Shown here piece after piece: positions 24,127 to 36,230 of a DNA stretch of 64,000 nucleotides. The notes beneath the pieces are model-generated. The model ran no database searches. It saw only the letters and a program-made list of their open reading frames with translations, and was not told the origin of the DNA. Position 1 is the stretch's first letter, and each line of letters starts with the position of its first letter. The translations under genes and the position numbers were made by a program. Source of the stretch: Athripsodes cinereus (taxonomy: Eukaryota; Arthropoda; Insecta; Trichoptera; Leptoceridae); NCBI GenBank assembly GCA_947579605.1, contig OX388309.1:14206713-14270712 (forward strand), in the 5' to 3' direction.

Positions 24127-26519
24127 TTTCTGGTGCAGGTTAAATTGAATGGACATTGATTTTTCTCAAAGTCGGCAAAGTTTTTAAGCCTTGCCCTAAT
24201 ACTTTCTTCTCTATCCTGCAAATGCTACATATCTTGCGACTGAATCATTATCTATCGTAATGTATGCAAAATAAAAACTTTCGTAGATGAAAACTATTAA
24301 ACTATATAACGTTACCTATATAATTAATAATTCGCGGGAGAAGCGAAAGAAATATTTACGGATAGATCTGTGTGGCGTTCCGTCCTCTCTGCCTACCTCA
24401 CTTAGGATACCGCAAGTAGTAAATAATTCGCATTATTCATTAGCTGCGCCTGATTTTTAGGCATCCTTGTTTACAAGTGAAATATTATGTAACTGAAGAC
24501 AGTAGCTCGCCTGAAAATAATGTAAAATTAATTTATTTGGAATATTTTTATTTGCCCACGGCACCGTTACAACATATCGAAGCTTTCTATCCTTTTTACC
24601 AAAGTAACTGTTAACTGTTTTAATATTATCAGTTTATACCTACTAATATAAATTCTATTCAAATTAGTTTCATATGAAACAATCCAATTGAATTCAACAT
24701 ACCTAATGACTTAATTGAAATGTTGAATAGTATTGAAGTGACCAACTAATACAATAAATAATTCCAGCATAGTATGTGTTATGTAGTGCACCAGTCTAAT
24801 AGTCTAGTTATGTAAAGAGTTATCTATGTGATCTGTCCATACAACAATGTTCTGTAAGATTTTATTGATAATACTCACTCACACACAGGCACATAATATA
24901 TTGTATGTTGTGTAATTTAATTATCATATTTCATTTTTACATAATGCCTATGTGACGCAAGCAATGAATTCATTATTGTTTATTTTAGTGACCAGGAAAA
25001 GTATCATTTTGATGCTTAGATATAAAATATACATACTGAACATACACATATCTAGATAAATAGTTCTATATTATGTATAAGAAAGAAAGGACAAATGCAT
25101 AAGAAATATCTAATTTCTCCATATAATTGAAGAAGGTCATTCATTTGATAATAAAAATTTAGTATCAAGATAGTATTGGCAATCTGAACATGGGGTATAT
25201 TCTATAAGTATTTGTTAATCTTTTATAATGGTGTCTTATATAGGTACTTACCTTCTATCAATCTATAAGTATTATTATCAATGTCATCAGCCAGCAGTAA
25301 TACTTTTTTGTTTAACATTTTGTATTTATCCTTATTATGTATCTTATTTACCTATCCTATAAACATATTTCTCTATAATCTTTTTATCAACCTGGTTTTA
25401 TTGATATTTGTTGTTGATGACATCTATTTGATTATTTTTCTTCATCATCAATTAATTTCCTGCACCAATCTATTATCTATCCTCTTAACAAGATTTTATT
25501 CCTCTTTATAATATTGCTACTGATCTATACACAAATATTTTTCTGATCTCTCTAGTCTATTGGTGTGTTGTATCTTATCTGTTTATTATGATGCCTAAAG
25601 ATTGTACTGTCAGCCTCGACACAGGCCTAGTAAGGTGGCAAAGTGGAATTAGTTGTATTGGCATATGCATATTTGAACTGTATTAGGTATTAGGTGTATA
25701 TGCTTATTTGAGGAAATAAATGAATTTCGAATTTGAGTATTTACACGCAAATATTAACTCCTTCCGCTGCAGACTTGCTCCTTTGGATATAGTGGTAATT
25801 CACTATTGGGACATTTAACATCATCAACTCGGTGATAAGGTTTTCCAGTCATCCTGAACTTTGTCAATGTGGAGATAATGAGAATAATATTTATTCAACA
25901 CTAATTATCCAAAAATTAATTAAGTATATTTATAGTCCCAAAAAATGTCCTCATAGCAAATGTATCATAAAATTATTTCATACACGATGAAGCTAAGTAA
26001 TCCTTTGTGAACTTAGGTAGCAACAGACATTTAAATGTAGGTAAATAATAAGTACATAAATATCATAACTCTTTCTAACCATCTAATATATTTGCATGTT
26101 TATGATTACAAGTATCTTATTAAATGTGTAATTATAAATATTAGATAAAATTGATTAACTTAACAGACACTGGATTCCGACATAGTCATATATTCAATTA
26201 CATCACAATTGTATATAGCAGGGGGTATCAATATTATTTATTATAAGGAGTATATTATTTACAAGGCTTATCAAAACTATTTATTATTGAATACTCTTTC
26301 CAATGCTCAATCCTATATTTTGTGCAACGTGGGTATACATTATTTTTTTTTTGTTAAGCCTAATCTTGCTAAATAAATGAACCGCTTATATATAGATGCT
26401 ACAAAAAGTTTTCACGCCTTGATCTACCTACCCTTCTCATTATTATTTCAATATAAAAAGGTTTTTGAGAGTCCTCTAAAGGCATGTGCATATTAAATCA
26501 CATAGATAACACATTTGAC
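24127..26519. other. AT-rich intergenic stretch
   Basis: A dispersed repeat fragment lies at about 24,345-24,420 (GTGTGGCGTTCCGTCCTCTC), also present at 35,262-35,330. No gene was recognised. Confidence 0.45.
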
Positions 26520-26650
26520 ATCTTCATTTCAGCAATGAGGTGCACTGCCACGTTAAATATTTTTTCTCAATTGTCACAATGATGACAACTTGTATATTCA
26601 TAACAAGCAGTTAGTCTACTGACTGCCCCATAATGGTGGGAAATGCCATG
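26520..26650 (-). repeat. Dispersed repeat family A, reverse copy
   Basis: Read on the minus strand it gives TCATGGCATTTCCCACCATT, then GGCAGTCAGTAGACTAACTG, matching the landmarks of the family at 40,478 and 60,264. Confidence 0.6.
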
Positions 26651-26792
26651 ATGATAACATAATAAGAAAATTAAAAAAAATATTGAAAGATATAATTATG
26701 TGAACGATTTCATTGAAATTATATTAATTTAAACAAGAAAAAGAAAACAAATATAGCAAGAATGAGTGTAATATTAAGAATATGTCTGTTTG

Positions 26793-27435
26793 CTAATCCT
26801 TCCAATAGTCCTTTAGTTTCATACTAGTTTTGTGATATTCTTCACGAGTGTGGTAAGGCTCATATGGGCTATCAACCCAGAATTTTCGTTTCCTCCAAAA
26901 ATAAGTTACCATTTTATCCAGTAAATAACTCTGTGTAGAATTTGTGAAAACATGTTGCCTCAATCTTCTTCTGCGATTTTGTGATTTTTTCCACATCTGT
27001 CTGAACCTTCCAGCTTTAGTTCTAATCCACATTCCCCAAGGTAGTCTGTAAAAACGTTTTAAAACCGTTTTCACAGATTTTCGCTTGCCCTTCCTAAGTG
27101 AAAATTTTGTAACATTTCGAGACTGGATACTATAAGTGATTTCCTGCAACTTCGGATTTAACAAAACGCTCTTGAGCATTATTCCATTGGGGATATTCTG
27201 AGACAAAGATGATGAAGTAATATTTTGGAGCAGAGTGCTAAATTTTTTTGCATTTTGAAATTTATTGACCAAGCAAGGGATATTATATACCGTCACATCT
27301 TTTGCTGCTACACCAACCCGATATCGTAGAACTGAAATAAAGTATATTTGATTACGAAAAATATAAATATTTATATGTTCCACTCAACAACACACGTAAT
27401 ATCAATTTCTTACCATTCAAACAAGCCCTAAACAT
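26793..27435 (-). CDS. mRpL35: Mitochondrial large ribosomal subunit protein bL35m
   Basis: A structural protein of the mitochondrial 39S subunit, made in the cytosol and imported. Two coding exons: 27,435-27,414 (MFRACLN plus one base) and 27,331-26,793, giving 186 residues. The splice (AATG|GTAAG ... TTTCAG|TTCTACG) keeps the frame, so the real start is MFRACLNVLRYR rather than an upstream in-intron Met. The N-terminus is basic and Ser/Thr-rich as in an import presequence. The conserved bL35 core starts near KGKRKSVKTVLKRFYRLPWG, continues TKAGRFRQMWKKS and RRRRLRQHVF, and ends with the metazoan extension (YFWRKRKFWVDSPYEPYH). Length fits animal orthologues. Confidence 0.93.
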
Positions 27436-27599
27436 CCTGGCATTACCAAATAACCTACAATTTTTGGTCCAATACTATTACACTTTTTAATATAATATTA
27501 TTATACTCTATGAATCTATGATTAGTATTGTTCAGAATCTGAGTATTCGTTTTTATGTATTCGTTCTTCAACTTAACTCGAAGAACTAAATCCTCAATG

Positions 27600-28140
27600 C
27601 CAAATCTGTTCGGTCTTTTTCGTTCTTTTGGGAAAAATTACATTAAAGTACTATATTTTCAAAGAAACTAAGGTTTAACATCGCGTGGCAAATAAAGTCA
27701 CGAACGAGATTTAAATCTTCGTGTGTGTTTTTTTTTTGGAAAAAAAACCTTAAGATACTCTATTTTCAAAGATACTAAGGTTTCATATTGCGTGTCAAAC
27801 GTTGAGAACGAGATTCTTGGATTTAAATCTACGTGTTATTATTTTGGAAAAAACGCCATTGGAGTATTCTATTTTCAAAGGAATTAAGGTTTTATATCGC
27901 GTGTCAAATGTAACAAACATGATTCAAAGATTTAAATCTTTGTGAAGTTGTTTTGGTAAAAATACCATTAGAATACTCTATTTACAAAGAGACTAAGGTT
28001 TAAAATCGCGTGACATATATCACAAACGAGATTTAAGGATTTAAATCTTCGTGTCGTCTTTTGGGAAAAAGGCCTTTAAAATACTTTATTTTCAAAGAGA
28101 CTAAGGTGAAAATCGCGTGACAAATTCCACGAACGAGAAC
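27600..28140. repeat. Degenerate tandem array, about 110-bp unit, five copies, upstream of mRpL35
   Basis: The landmark ACTAAGGTT (or a variant) recurs near 27,668, 27,776, 27,887, 27,992 and 28,101, a spacing of about 105-111 bp. Each unit also has CGCGTG.CAAA, GATTTAAATC and TATTTTCAAAGA. Copies have diverged by many single changes. The array begins about 165 bp upstream of the mRpL35 start codon. Confidence 0.88.
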
Positions 28141-28248
28141 GAATACTAAGAACGAATTGTTTTAAAGAACGATGTCTCAAGTACCGATTACTGAAAAAGA
28201 ACTGGATTTACCAATACTATACTATGATTACACTCTATGCCAAAGTAA

Positions 28249-28641
28249 GATCCACTCAGGGTTGCCAGATTGTGTTGCCAAAATTACCTTACTTCGGTGA
28301 AAAAAATACTGTACAATTTTACCGTACACATCGGAAATAGGTACAACAGACCTTTTCAAAATGTAACGGGTATTTCTACCCCCCCGTCGCCAAATTTTTG
28401 AAATGGTATAGGAATTTGGAATATTTCAAAAACTCCTCGGTTTTCTTAATGAATATTTTCTCACAAAGTACCTTTTTTTACAATGTAACGGGTATTTGTA
28501 CCGATGATTGTTTATGTCAATATGTTAGTCGTACGGTAATTTGTTAAAATTATAAAATTATTACCGTACGGGGAATGAAGTTACATAAAATTACCGTACA
28601 AATACGGTAATTACCGTACGTCTGGCAACGCTGGATCCACT
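28249..28641. mobile_element. hAT-type MITE with perfect 8-bp target duplication
   Basis: The element spans 28,257-28,633 (377 bp). Its ends are CAGGGTTGCCAGA and TCTGGCAACGCTG, inverted repeats with one mismatch. It is flanked on both sides by GATCCACT (28,249-28,256 and 28,634-28,641). The CAG start and 8-bp duplication are hallmarks of hAT transposons. It has no transposase. The interior carries several TACCGTAC motifs on both strands, candidate transposase-binding sites. Confidence 0.93.
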
Positions 28642-28789
28642 TAAAATTTTTGAATCATAGAAAAATACGTCGTCATATAATTCTACATATGGCAACGATT
28701 TTGTGAATATTACTTTTTCTATCAAATCTCACATTTGACAAGAGTGGGGCCTACCATCTCATATAGTGCCGGAAATTCATTTATTGGGC

Positions 28790-29465
28790 ATCGCTCAGGG
28801 CAGCGTTCATACAGTCGCCGAGTGATCACTCGACGACGCTCCGATCGTTCACGAAGCCGGAGCGAGTCACTCGACGACTCGCACTGTCGCATTCAGGCAT
28901 GTCGTCGGGTGACAACCGAAATCATAGCAGGGTGATTATCGCTCTAACACTTACCTTGACATTTGAGTGATGGTGGTTGTCAAAACAATTGCGAAGTTAA
29001 TCGTAATTATGGTGTATTCTTGTCGTATACAATTTTTCAAAATAGAAAATCATATTTTTTAGTTCAAGAAGTGAAATGGAAGAGAAATTAAAATAGTTAG
29101 TGCAGATTTTTCAGATCGCGAATGAATCTTACGAAAATGGCGCCATTACAATGACATTTCCAATTCAACTATTCAAATTAAAAACGTAATCAAGTAAAGC
29201 ACGACGCACTACCGCGAATGAATTTTACGAAAATGGCGCCATCACGATGACATTTCGTCGCCTCAGAACAACAAGGTTCTATCTTATATGTTATTCCTTA
29301 TGTTGATAGAACCTTGTTGTTCTGAGGCGACGATTTGGGTCATAAAAACGCTCAAAGTTGTTCACGATTATCCGGGGTGACATTCGCCACTCACTGCAAC
29401 TTCATGGTCGCTCAGGTCACTCGACGTCGAGCGACATTTAATGCTGCTAGAACGACGCCCTGGAA
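28790..29465. repeat. GC-richer repeat block with nested palindromes
   Basis: CAGGGCAGCGTTC (about 28,797) and, inverted at the other side, GAACGACGCCCTG (about 29,450) could be ends of a hAT-like element. Their 8-bp flanks do not match, so this is tentative. Inside are ACTCGACGA-type palindromes. A 45-bp direct repeat occurs twice (29,117-29,163 and 29,213-29,258; GAAAATGGCGCCAT). A perfect 28-bp inverted repeat lies at 29,257-29,332. Confidence 0.5.
29257..29332. repeat. Perfect 28-bp hairpin
   Basis: CGTCGCCTCAGAACAACAAG and the next eight bases are exactly inverted after a loop of about 20 bp (TTATATGTTATTCC...). A perfect stem of this length is unlikely by chance and suggests a young foldback insertion. 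Confidence 0.9.
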
Positions 29466-29626
29466 GTAGATTTTATTTATGCCAGCAAAAATAAAATCTA
29501 CTTATTTATGTACGAAATTTTGTACGATTCTTCATAGAATGTATACCAAAGTTTTGTGTGAATCATATCATTATAATATTCTGCCTAGAAAGAAATATAA
29601 GGTCATAATACCAATTATTGGTATTC

Positions 29627-29677
29627 ATGAATGCATCTCAAGAGACGTAGCGCCCGTAGCGGGGGGAGATGCATTCA
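29627..29677. repeat. 12-bp hairpin around a GC-rich loop
   Basis: TGAATGCATCTC and GAGATGCATTCA enclose a 26-bp loop with AGCGCCCGTAGCGGGG. It lies about 380 bp upstream of the wolframin start. A cis-regulatory or RNA role is possible but unsupported. Confidence 0.7.
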
Positions 29678-30052
29678 TATAGCGACCCTACTATAAATGA
29701 AGATAACTGAGAATAGTTTTGACAATAAAAATCTTACGTACGCCCATGAAAGTCTTAAAATATCTTAATCTATTTATAGAAAAATCAACGGAAGGATCCT
29801 ATTTTTATCTCTTTTTAGTTACGTTGTGTCAATTCAGTAAAGACGAGAAAATCATTACTCGGGATGCAGACTCGCGAATTGATAATCCGCGATTTTTTAC
29901 TGTAGTCTGTGGTTAGAAATATTATTGACGTGAAACCTGTGCGTGAAACTGATTATTTGACGTTTGACAGTCTGAACAGCAATAAGCAATTTTCTATGTG
30001 GGTGGGAGACATCGATTAGTAAACGATTGTGTTTTTATAAGTAAATAAAAAC

Positions 30053-33000
30053 ATGATTCCGACGCGTTCGTCTGGAAGAAAACGTTGGAATCTTCATGGT
30101 ACACTCTTTTTATTTAATGTAAAATATTAATTACATAAATTATTTTCAGTCAGCAGGCAAAAATCTTAATGTTTACATTGCTTTTCACAGATGGCCCCAG
30201 AGGTTCGCTAAGCCGGTTAAGGAATCAGTTAGCTGAAGATGGATGTGTGGAATCTCAAGTACAATTGGCTAAACAACTCTTGGATGAAAGATGTGGTAAC
30301 TTTTATACAAATATTCATATACAGTAAAATTACCATGACCTAGGAATAAAAAGTTTGAACATGTATCATTATAGTATAGGTCCTAAATTACTAGATATTG
30401 CGTAGCGTAGTTAACATTGTTATTTTTTTATTTATTCTGTAAGGATCAAACAGTTGAAACAATAAGTATAAACATTAAAAAACAACAATGAGCAAACCAA
30501 TTAAACCAATAAAATAATTTTAATTCCAGTTCTGGAAGCAGACCGTCTATCAAACTTCGAGCAAGCTATGGAGTGGCTTATTTGTGCAACCGAGCAAGGA
30601 CACAAGGAAGCCAGGTCTATGTTGGGAAGGTTAGCTAGTACACATTTCTATGTATTATGATGTAGGCAGGTATTTATCTACTACTACTTACTATTATTAT
30701 ATCATCATGTAGCCAGTAGACCAGCTGCATGTATTAAGCTGCAAGTTGTCCTCTCTGTGCTATGAAAAAAAATAAAGATATTTAGGATGGATGGCAAACC
30801 TCGTTGCTGAGTTTACAATGTAAAATGCCCTTATTTTTATAAACCAAAAATTCCAATCTGCCTTTTACAGGACACAGAACTAGCAGAATTTAGCAAACTA
30901 AAATGGCTGTTGAAGTTTCTCGACTATATGATTAAGAACCGCTTGTACTGGTATATAATGTAGAACATAATGACTTCTGTAGCCCTAGACAAATTGCATT
31001 TGACGATCGATTATAAACAAACTTTTCGACAATGTACCATAACATTACATGTACATTGTCTAAAAGTTTGTAGTCGATTTTCAAAATTTATTATGCAGGT
31101 GTGTTCAGAGTGGAGTATTGGCTTCCCAGACTTCAGTAATGGTTCGAGCTCGCTCCTGCTTAGCTGCAAGTCAACAAGAAACTGTAGCGAGGAAAGCTGC
31201 ACGGGAATTATTTGCTAGGTACTTTATAATTACTCTGCCAAATATTCTTTTACAATTGTTCCAGTTTATTATAATGTATAATCCAATGTCGCATTTTCAG
31301 TTTATCAAATGGGGAAGAATTCATCACATCTGCACAACTGGAGAAGAAAATGAGAGAAATATGGAATATGGCTAAAAGTGGTGATGAAGAGAACTCCTCT
31401 TGTAGCGATGAAGTTACTTCCAGCAATGCTGAAGACCCAACTGATGAAGAAAAAGGAAATGATGACATGGAAGACAATGCTTTAGAACCATCTAATAATT
31501 TATGTGCTGAAAATTTTGCTAATGGTTTCGCAGCTGGAGATCAGTTACAGCATGGTGAGTAAAACGCTGTCAACATTTCACTATTTGAATTAGATCAGTA
31601 TTTCCCAAACTATGGGTCATGAGCAAATATTGAGTGGGCCCTAAAGGACGATTCACCACCGTATAATAAGACATTGGCCCATGTGTCTCGTCAGGACCAT
31701 CTTACATAATGGCCGACACAACATCAAATCCAGTATGCGAGGAGCATCGCATATAATGAAAGAGAAACATAACATCTCTTCGACAAATCCAAACTGCATA
31801 TTCCGGTGACGGGCCGAGCCTCGTTCCGTATGCAAAGGCATGAGCCAAGTCTATGCCTGACTGTACGCAGTGAAATGGAGTAAAACCTTCACCTTCATAC
31901 TGTCTCCTGCGTAAAATCAAATGATCTTTCATTCATGAGGTGCATGTTGTACATGCATTTCGGATGAAAATTAGATCATACAGTCTTCATATATATATAT
32001 ATATATATATAGGTATATATACTAGCTGACCCGGCGAACGTTGATTTGAATTGAAAATTGAAAATTGGTCCAGCCATTTCAGAGGAGTATGATAACAAAA
32101 CCGTGACACGAGAATTTTATATATATATATATATATATATTTTTTTATTTTATTTTAGAATACCAACCATCAATGGAGGAAAGTGGTGTACATAATATAA
32201 CAGAAGATAATCTAGTGTCAGCAGCTGTAAACTATTGTAATGGCCAGCTGCCACTTGTCAGTCGGGAACTCACTCTTACTGATCCTAATATCAGAACTCT
32301 AGATCAAATACCTTATATGCACAGAGCATTCCTTCATCCTATTTTATTTTTACAAATAATCTACATTAAGCTTTTATCATTTTTTTCCAGTTTCTCGTAT
32401 CGTCTAAGCAATATACAATTGCTCTTCCTATTTTTTATCCACTCAATTTGTGGAACTGAGAATATTTTTTTGTTCTTTCCATTAATTTTTTATTACTTAA
32501 GTTTTATTCTAATGATTGTCAATACATTTAAAATGTTACATACTAAAAGAGAATTTATAGATTTTCGCAAATGGTCTGGATTATTTTTGAAATACAGTGA
32601 AGGAAATCTCGATTCTGAAGAATCTGAACAACAATTTGTGAAGAAGAACCTTAAACCATTCATACATTTCTTTCTCTCTCTGCTAGTACATCTTTGCTTC
32701 TACCCGATGGTGGCAGCACATTGGATTCCGTTATCTGAATTTACAGTTATTGCTTTTTGTTTGACATTTTTCACTCTTTTTACATTTTCTACAAACAATT
32801 CATACAGCCGTTTCCCTGATTGGTTGGCATTTCTCTCTTTTGGAATCAACGTGTTGGCCAAATACCCTTACGAACAAGATACAGTTGTTAACCAAGGATG
32901 GAGGTTTTTAGACCTACACATACAAAACTTTCCTTCATATGTTGTGGGCAACAGCGTTGAGTTTTGTTGTAACTCTCGAGTATTGTTTTATCTTATGATT

Positions 33001-34405
33001 CCTGGTATACTGCTGCAAATGGCAAGAAGAGAACACTGGCATGGCAGCTATAAATATGCGATCCCTCACTGCGTCGTACTGAGCTGGCTTCAGATCTTCA
33101 TAATCAACTCCCAAGGTGCCACAATGTACGGCCTCATGAGAGGTACCTTAGCCCTCGTGGGAATGTTCCTCTTCCTTCCCATAATGGGTGTTACAACCAT
33201 ATTCTTACCTGTACTGGCTGTAGTTAAGCTCATCACACTTTCTGATGTCATGTACATGATTAGTTTAATAGGAGGAGTACTCTTCATATTATTAATCACA
33301 TGTTTACTGGCTAAAAATAATTTAATGAAGAAATATATTACACCTTTCCAAGTAAGTGTTTTTTACATTTTATGTAAATTATGTTCAAGAGTGCAACCTC
33401 ATAAGTTATATATTTTTATTATATCTTCTAGCTGTTTGCTGCCTCTGTGACAATTCTTATATTGTTTTCACCACAAATAAAAAAGATTCACAACGATATT
33501 CTGGCACAGAAGAATGGCATTGATATAGTAAATGAAGATAAATCGGATGAATTCAGTAGGTACTTCAAGTTCACAAAGGACCTCTTCAATATAGAAGATT
33601 CAGAGGCAGACAGTTTTCATCTGCTTTGGGATGAGTACAATAGATTCTGCCATTCCGCTGCTTGGGAGAGGTCTAATGTAGCAGACACACAGTTAAAGTG
33701 TATGTTACTTGATGGAGTTCGAGTGAACTGGAGTGCTTATGTTGTGGAGGCCAGGGTTACCTCTGTACATAATCGTTGGAATGAATTAACAGATAGGTTG
33801 CCGTCTGTACTTGGAGATGCATTCAAGTGTTATTTTGGGGAGTTTTATAATTTTGACTGTGACTATGAGACTCTAGAAACACAACGAGAATGTAAATTCC
33901 TACAAAGTGTTGTTCAGAAAGAAGGAAAAAGATGTCATCTTAATAACTTTGATAGGTAAGCGCGTTTTTATTTTGGAATAATATTTACGTTTGTTGCATT
34001 GTCTTTTGGTCTGATCATAATATTCATTAATTACATTTCAGGTACGAACATGAAATCTTAGTAAGAATGGAATCTGGGATTCTATTGAAGCAAGGAGCAG
34101 AGATCACATTAAAAGCTTCACACCATTTTACTAATTTCACTAGGAAGATAAGACAGAAAGATAAAATAAGATTCAGAGGTGTTCTAGACATGAAACAATT
34201 TGATTCGCTGAGTCCCATAGTGAATGTGTATGAGTTGAGCTGTATTGGCTGTCAAAATTATGATCTACAAGATGTCAAATTGCCTTCTGAAAATCAGAAT
34301 AAAGTCTTCATCTCAGCAATGTACAAAAGTCTGATTAATGATATTTACATCTCAGCAAAATATGTGCTGAATTTTGTCTTTAATCCCATAGTTGTATTTA
34401 AGTAA
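30053..34405 (+). CDS. wfs1: Wolframin, ER membrane protein
   Basis: An ER membrane glycoprotein tied to calcium balance and the unfolded-protein response. Coding exons: 30,053-30,098; 30,191-30,295; 30,530-30,629; 31,099-31,218; 31,301-31,554; 32,159-33,351; 33,432-33,955; 34,042-34,405. Phases agree and give 901 residues (human wolframin 890). The cytosolic N-terminal part has Sel1-like helices (ESQVQLAKQLLDE; FEQAMEWLICATEQGHKEAR), then an EF-hand-like region (SNGEEFITSAQLEKKMREIW) and an acidic linker. Large exon 6 encodes about nine hydrophobic segments between residues ~265 and ~620. The last one crosses the exon 6/7 junction (TPFQ|LFAASVTILILF). The C-terminal part, with VRVNWSAYVVEARV and RYEHEILVRMESG, matches the lumenal OB-fold-like domain. 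Apparently functional; intron 5 is full of repeats. Confidence 0.95.
30695..30880 (+). repeat. Dispersed repeat family A copy in wolframin intron 3
   Basis: Contains AGCCAGTAGACCAGCTGCAT and GTCCTCTCTGTGC, then GATGGCAAACCTCGTTGCTG and CCTTTTACAGGACAC, in the same order as at 40,490-40,700. Confidence 0.7.
31640..31915. repeat. Dispersed repeat with central palindrome, in wolframin intron 5
   Basis: This shares about 200 bp with 51,600-51,830, including GTGACGGGCCGAGCCTCGTT or variant. At its centre is the palindrome TATGCGA-GGAGCA-TCGCATA. The half before the palindrome is inverted relative to the other copy. Confidence 0.7.
31988..32148. repeat. AT microsatellites flanking a widespread insect repeat fragment
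   Basis: (AT)n tracts at about 31,990-32,012 and 32,119-32,140 bracket CTAGCTGACCCGGCGAACGT, then GGTCCAGCCATTTCAGAGGA and CCGTGACACGAGAATTTTAT. This fragment is familiar from many insect genomes as a retroelement-derived repeat. It ends only about 18 bp before the exon 6 splice acceptor. Confidence 0.65.
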
Positions 34406-35980
34406 AATGTGATTTATTTTACTAACATTACATGCATAAGTTTACTGTTAAGTATATTTCAGCAATATTGTTATTACTAATTATCAGAAGTGCGTCTTCC
34501 ATACAAGCCGAAAAACTGGGCTTTACCTGAGGTTTCCAGGATTAAAAATTATTTATAAATTACATGTAGCTAGCAATCTGATAAGTGCAGTTGCACGCAC
34601 ATTGTAAATTAATGAATTCTATTAGTAAATTTGATGTGTCAATCAGTCCATGCTAGATTTTTTTTATATAGTGCGCACAATTTCTTTGAGGCATTTGTTA
34701 TTGTCTCACTCAAGTTTCTCATTGTATAGCATTTTACTAATGTATTTTGCTCACATTTAATGATTTGCTACTGTAGCTAGACGAACATGATATATTGCAG
34801 GAATAATGAAATAACTCACTCAAATTAAGTGACATTGGACACTGTTATTCTTTATTCTTATCCATCATGCGTAGGCTCGAATTTGAGCACTTGCACTCGT
34901 CAGTTAAGCATTACAGTAACTTAGTTCTTGTATGGATGACCATTATACATTTGGTATTATAGAGTCTAATTTTGATTATTGTTTTATTGCTATAATAGAA
35001 TTTAAAATCAAATGTAGTCATTGTTTTCAATTTTTTTTCAATGTACTTTATATTTATTAAATAGTTTATTTAAACCTGTAAATTGTTGGGTGGTGATCCT
35101 ACTTGCATAGCATTTAAACCAAATCTTTTAACCGAGTTAAAATCAACTGAGTTTTGCATGGGAATTGCGCAAGCCTATAATCAATATACTTCATTTCTTG
35201 TATGGCAGATATCAATAATATGATTCAACATGTAAATAATAGATTTAAACATGTAAAGAAAGAAATATTTTAGGATAGGTCTATATGGTGTTCCATTCTG
35301 ACCGCCTACCCCTTTGGGACACGGGGTGATAGTATAGTAGTAGTAGAGAAAATGTTTATATTATCTCCCAAAATCATTCCTCGTATTAATGACTCCCACA
35401 TTAAACATTTTTATACATGTCTTGTTGTATAACTTTCTAAGTTTCATGGTTAAACATAATTACAATATTTTTGAGATAACATTACAACATAGATGACTGC
35501 TGCATATACCTAATTAGTTCAGTGGATATTCCAACAGAGTTCTTATATATTTTTTTAATTTTTAACATATTAGTTATATTATATTACGTACATGTATATT
35601 ATATAACAATAAATAATAGTCTTATTTGGTATATGTATATTGTTATAGGTATAACCTCTTTAAAAGTAACATTGGGTAAAAAAGTGGGATAGGTAATATG
35701 TACTAATATTATTATACTGCATTTTGTTTTACAACTATCACTATTATTGTTGGTGCATATTTATGTGTTTTTACTTGTTTCTAGATTATTATAATTTCTC
35801 ACTTTTCATATTTATTTTAGTAAGCAAACTCAAAAGGTCATAATGCATTGACTGGTTTTGAACCGTCTCAGATTTGTATTTTCAATTTGCCAACCGATAG
35901 TGGTCCGTCACATAATTTTTGTCTCCTATCTATTTATATCATTATGGCATCTCCCACAAATGAGGAAGCTAACCTTAGTG
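34406..35980. other. 3' flank of wolframin
   Basis: The 3' untranslated region presumably lies here; several AATAAA words exist and none can be chosen with confidence. Dispersed repeat fragments lie at 35,262-35,330, ending in a (TAG)n run, and at 35,935-35,980. Confidence 0.4.
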
Positions 35981-35982
35981 GC

Positions 35983-36230
35983 GACCGGTGTGGCGCGGAG
36001 GCTTACGCACTTGCCTTCGAGTCACGAGGTCCCGGGTTCCATTCCTGGCCAGGGCAGAATGAAGAATGACCTTTTTCAAATTGTCCTGGGTCTGGATGTT
36101 ACATGAGTATATGTGTTTAGTGCATTGTATATATGTGTATCATTGTATATAATACAAGATTCATATCTTAATTTGGGACTAGCTCGGTCTGTGTGAATTG
36201 TCTATACATGTTATGTTATGTTATGTTATA
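35983..36230 (+). repeat. tRNA-derived SINE type 1, copy 1
   Basis: The head reads GACCGGTGTGGCGCGGAGGC and contains a tRNA-like B box (GGTTCCATTCC, one change from GGTTCGATTCC). The body has TCCTGGGTCTGG and GGGACTAGCTCGGTCTGTGT, and the 3' end is (GTTAT)n. A second copy with an intact B box is at 51,038-51,294. It sits inside an older family A fragment. Confidence 0.88.

Noticed and set aside
28735..28935. Arg/Ser-rich small protein
   Set aside because: It arises from palindromic CGACGA-rich repeat DNA and has no family support or splice context.
28797..29461. hAT transposon with CAGGGC ends
   Set aside because: End similarity is short and the 8-bp flanks do not match, so only a tentative repeat block is called.
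35983..36060. tRNA gene
   Set aside because: The B box is good, but no complete cloverleaf is evident and a second copy with the same long body and (GTTAT)n tail exists. It is a tRNA-derived SINE.
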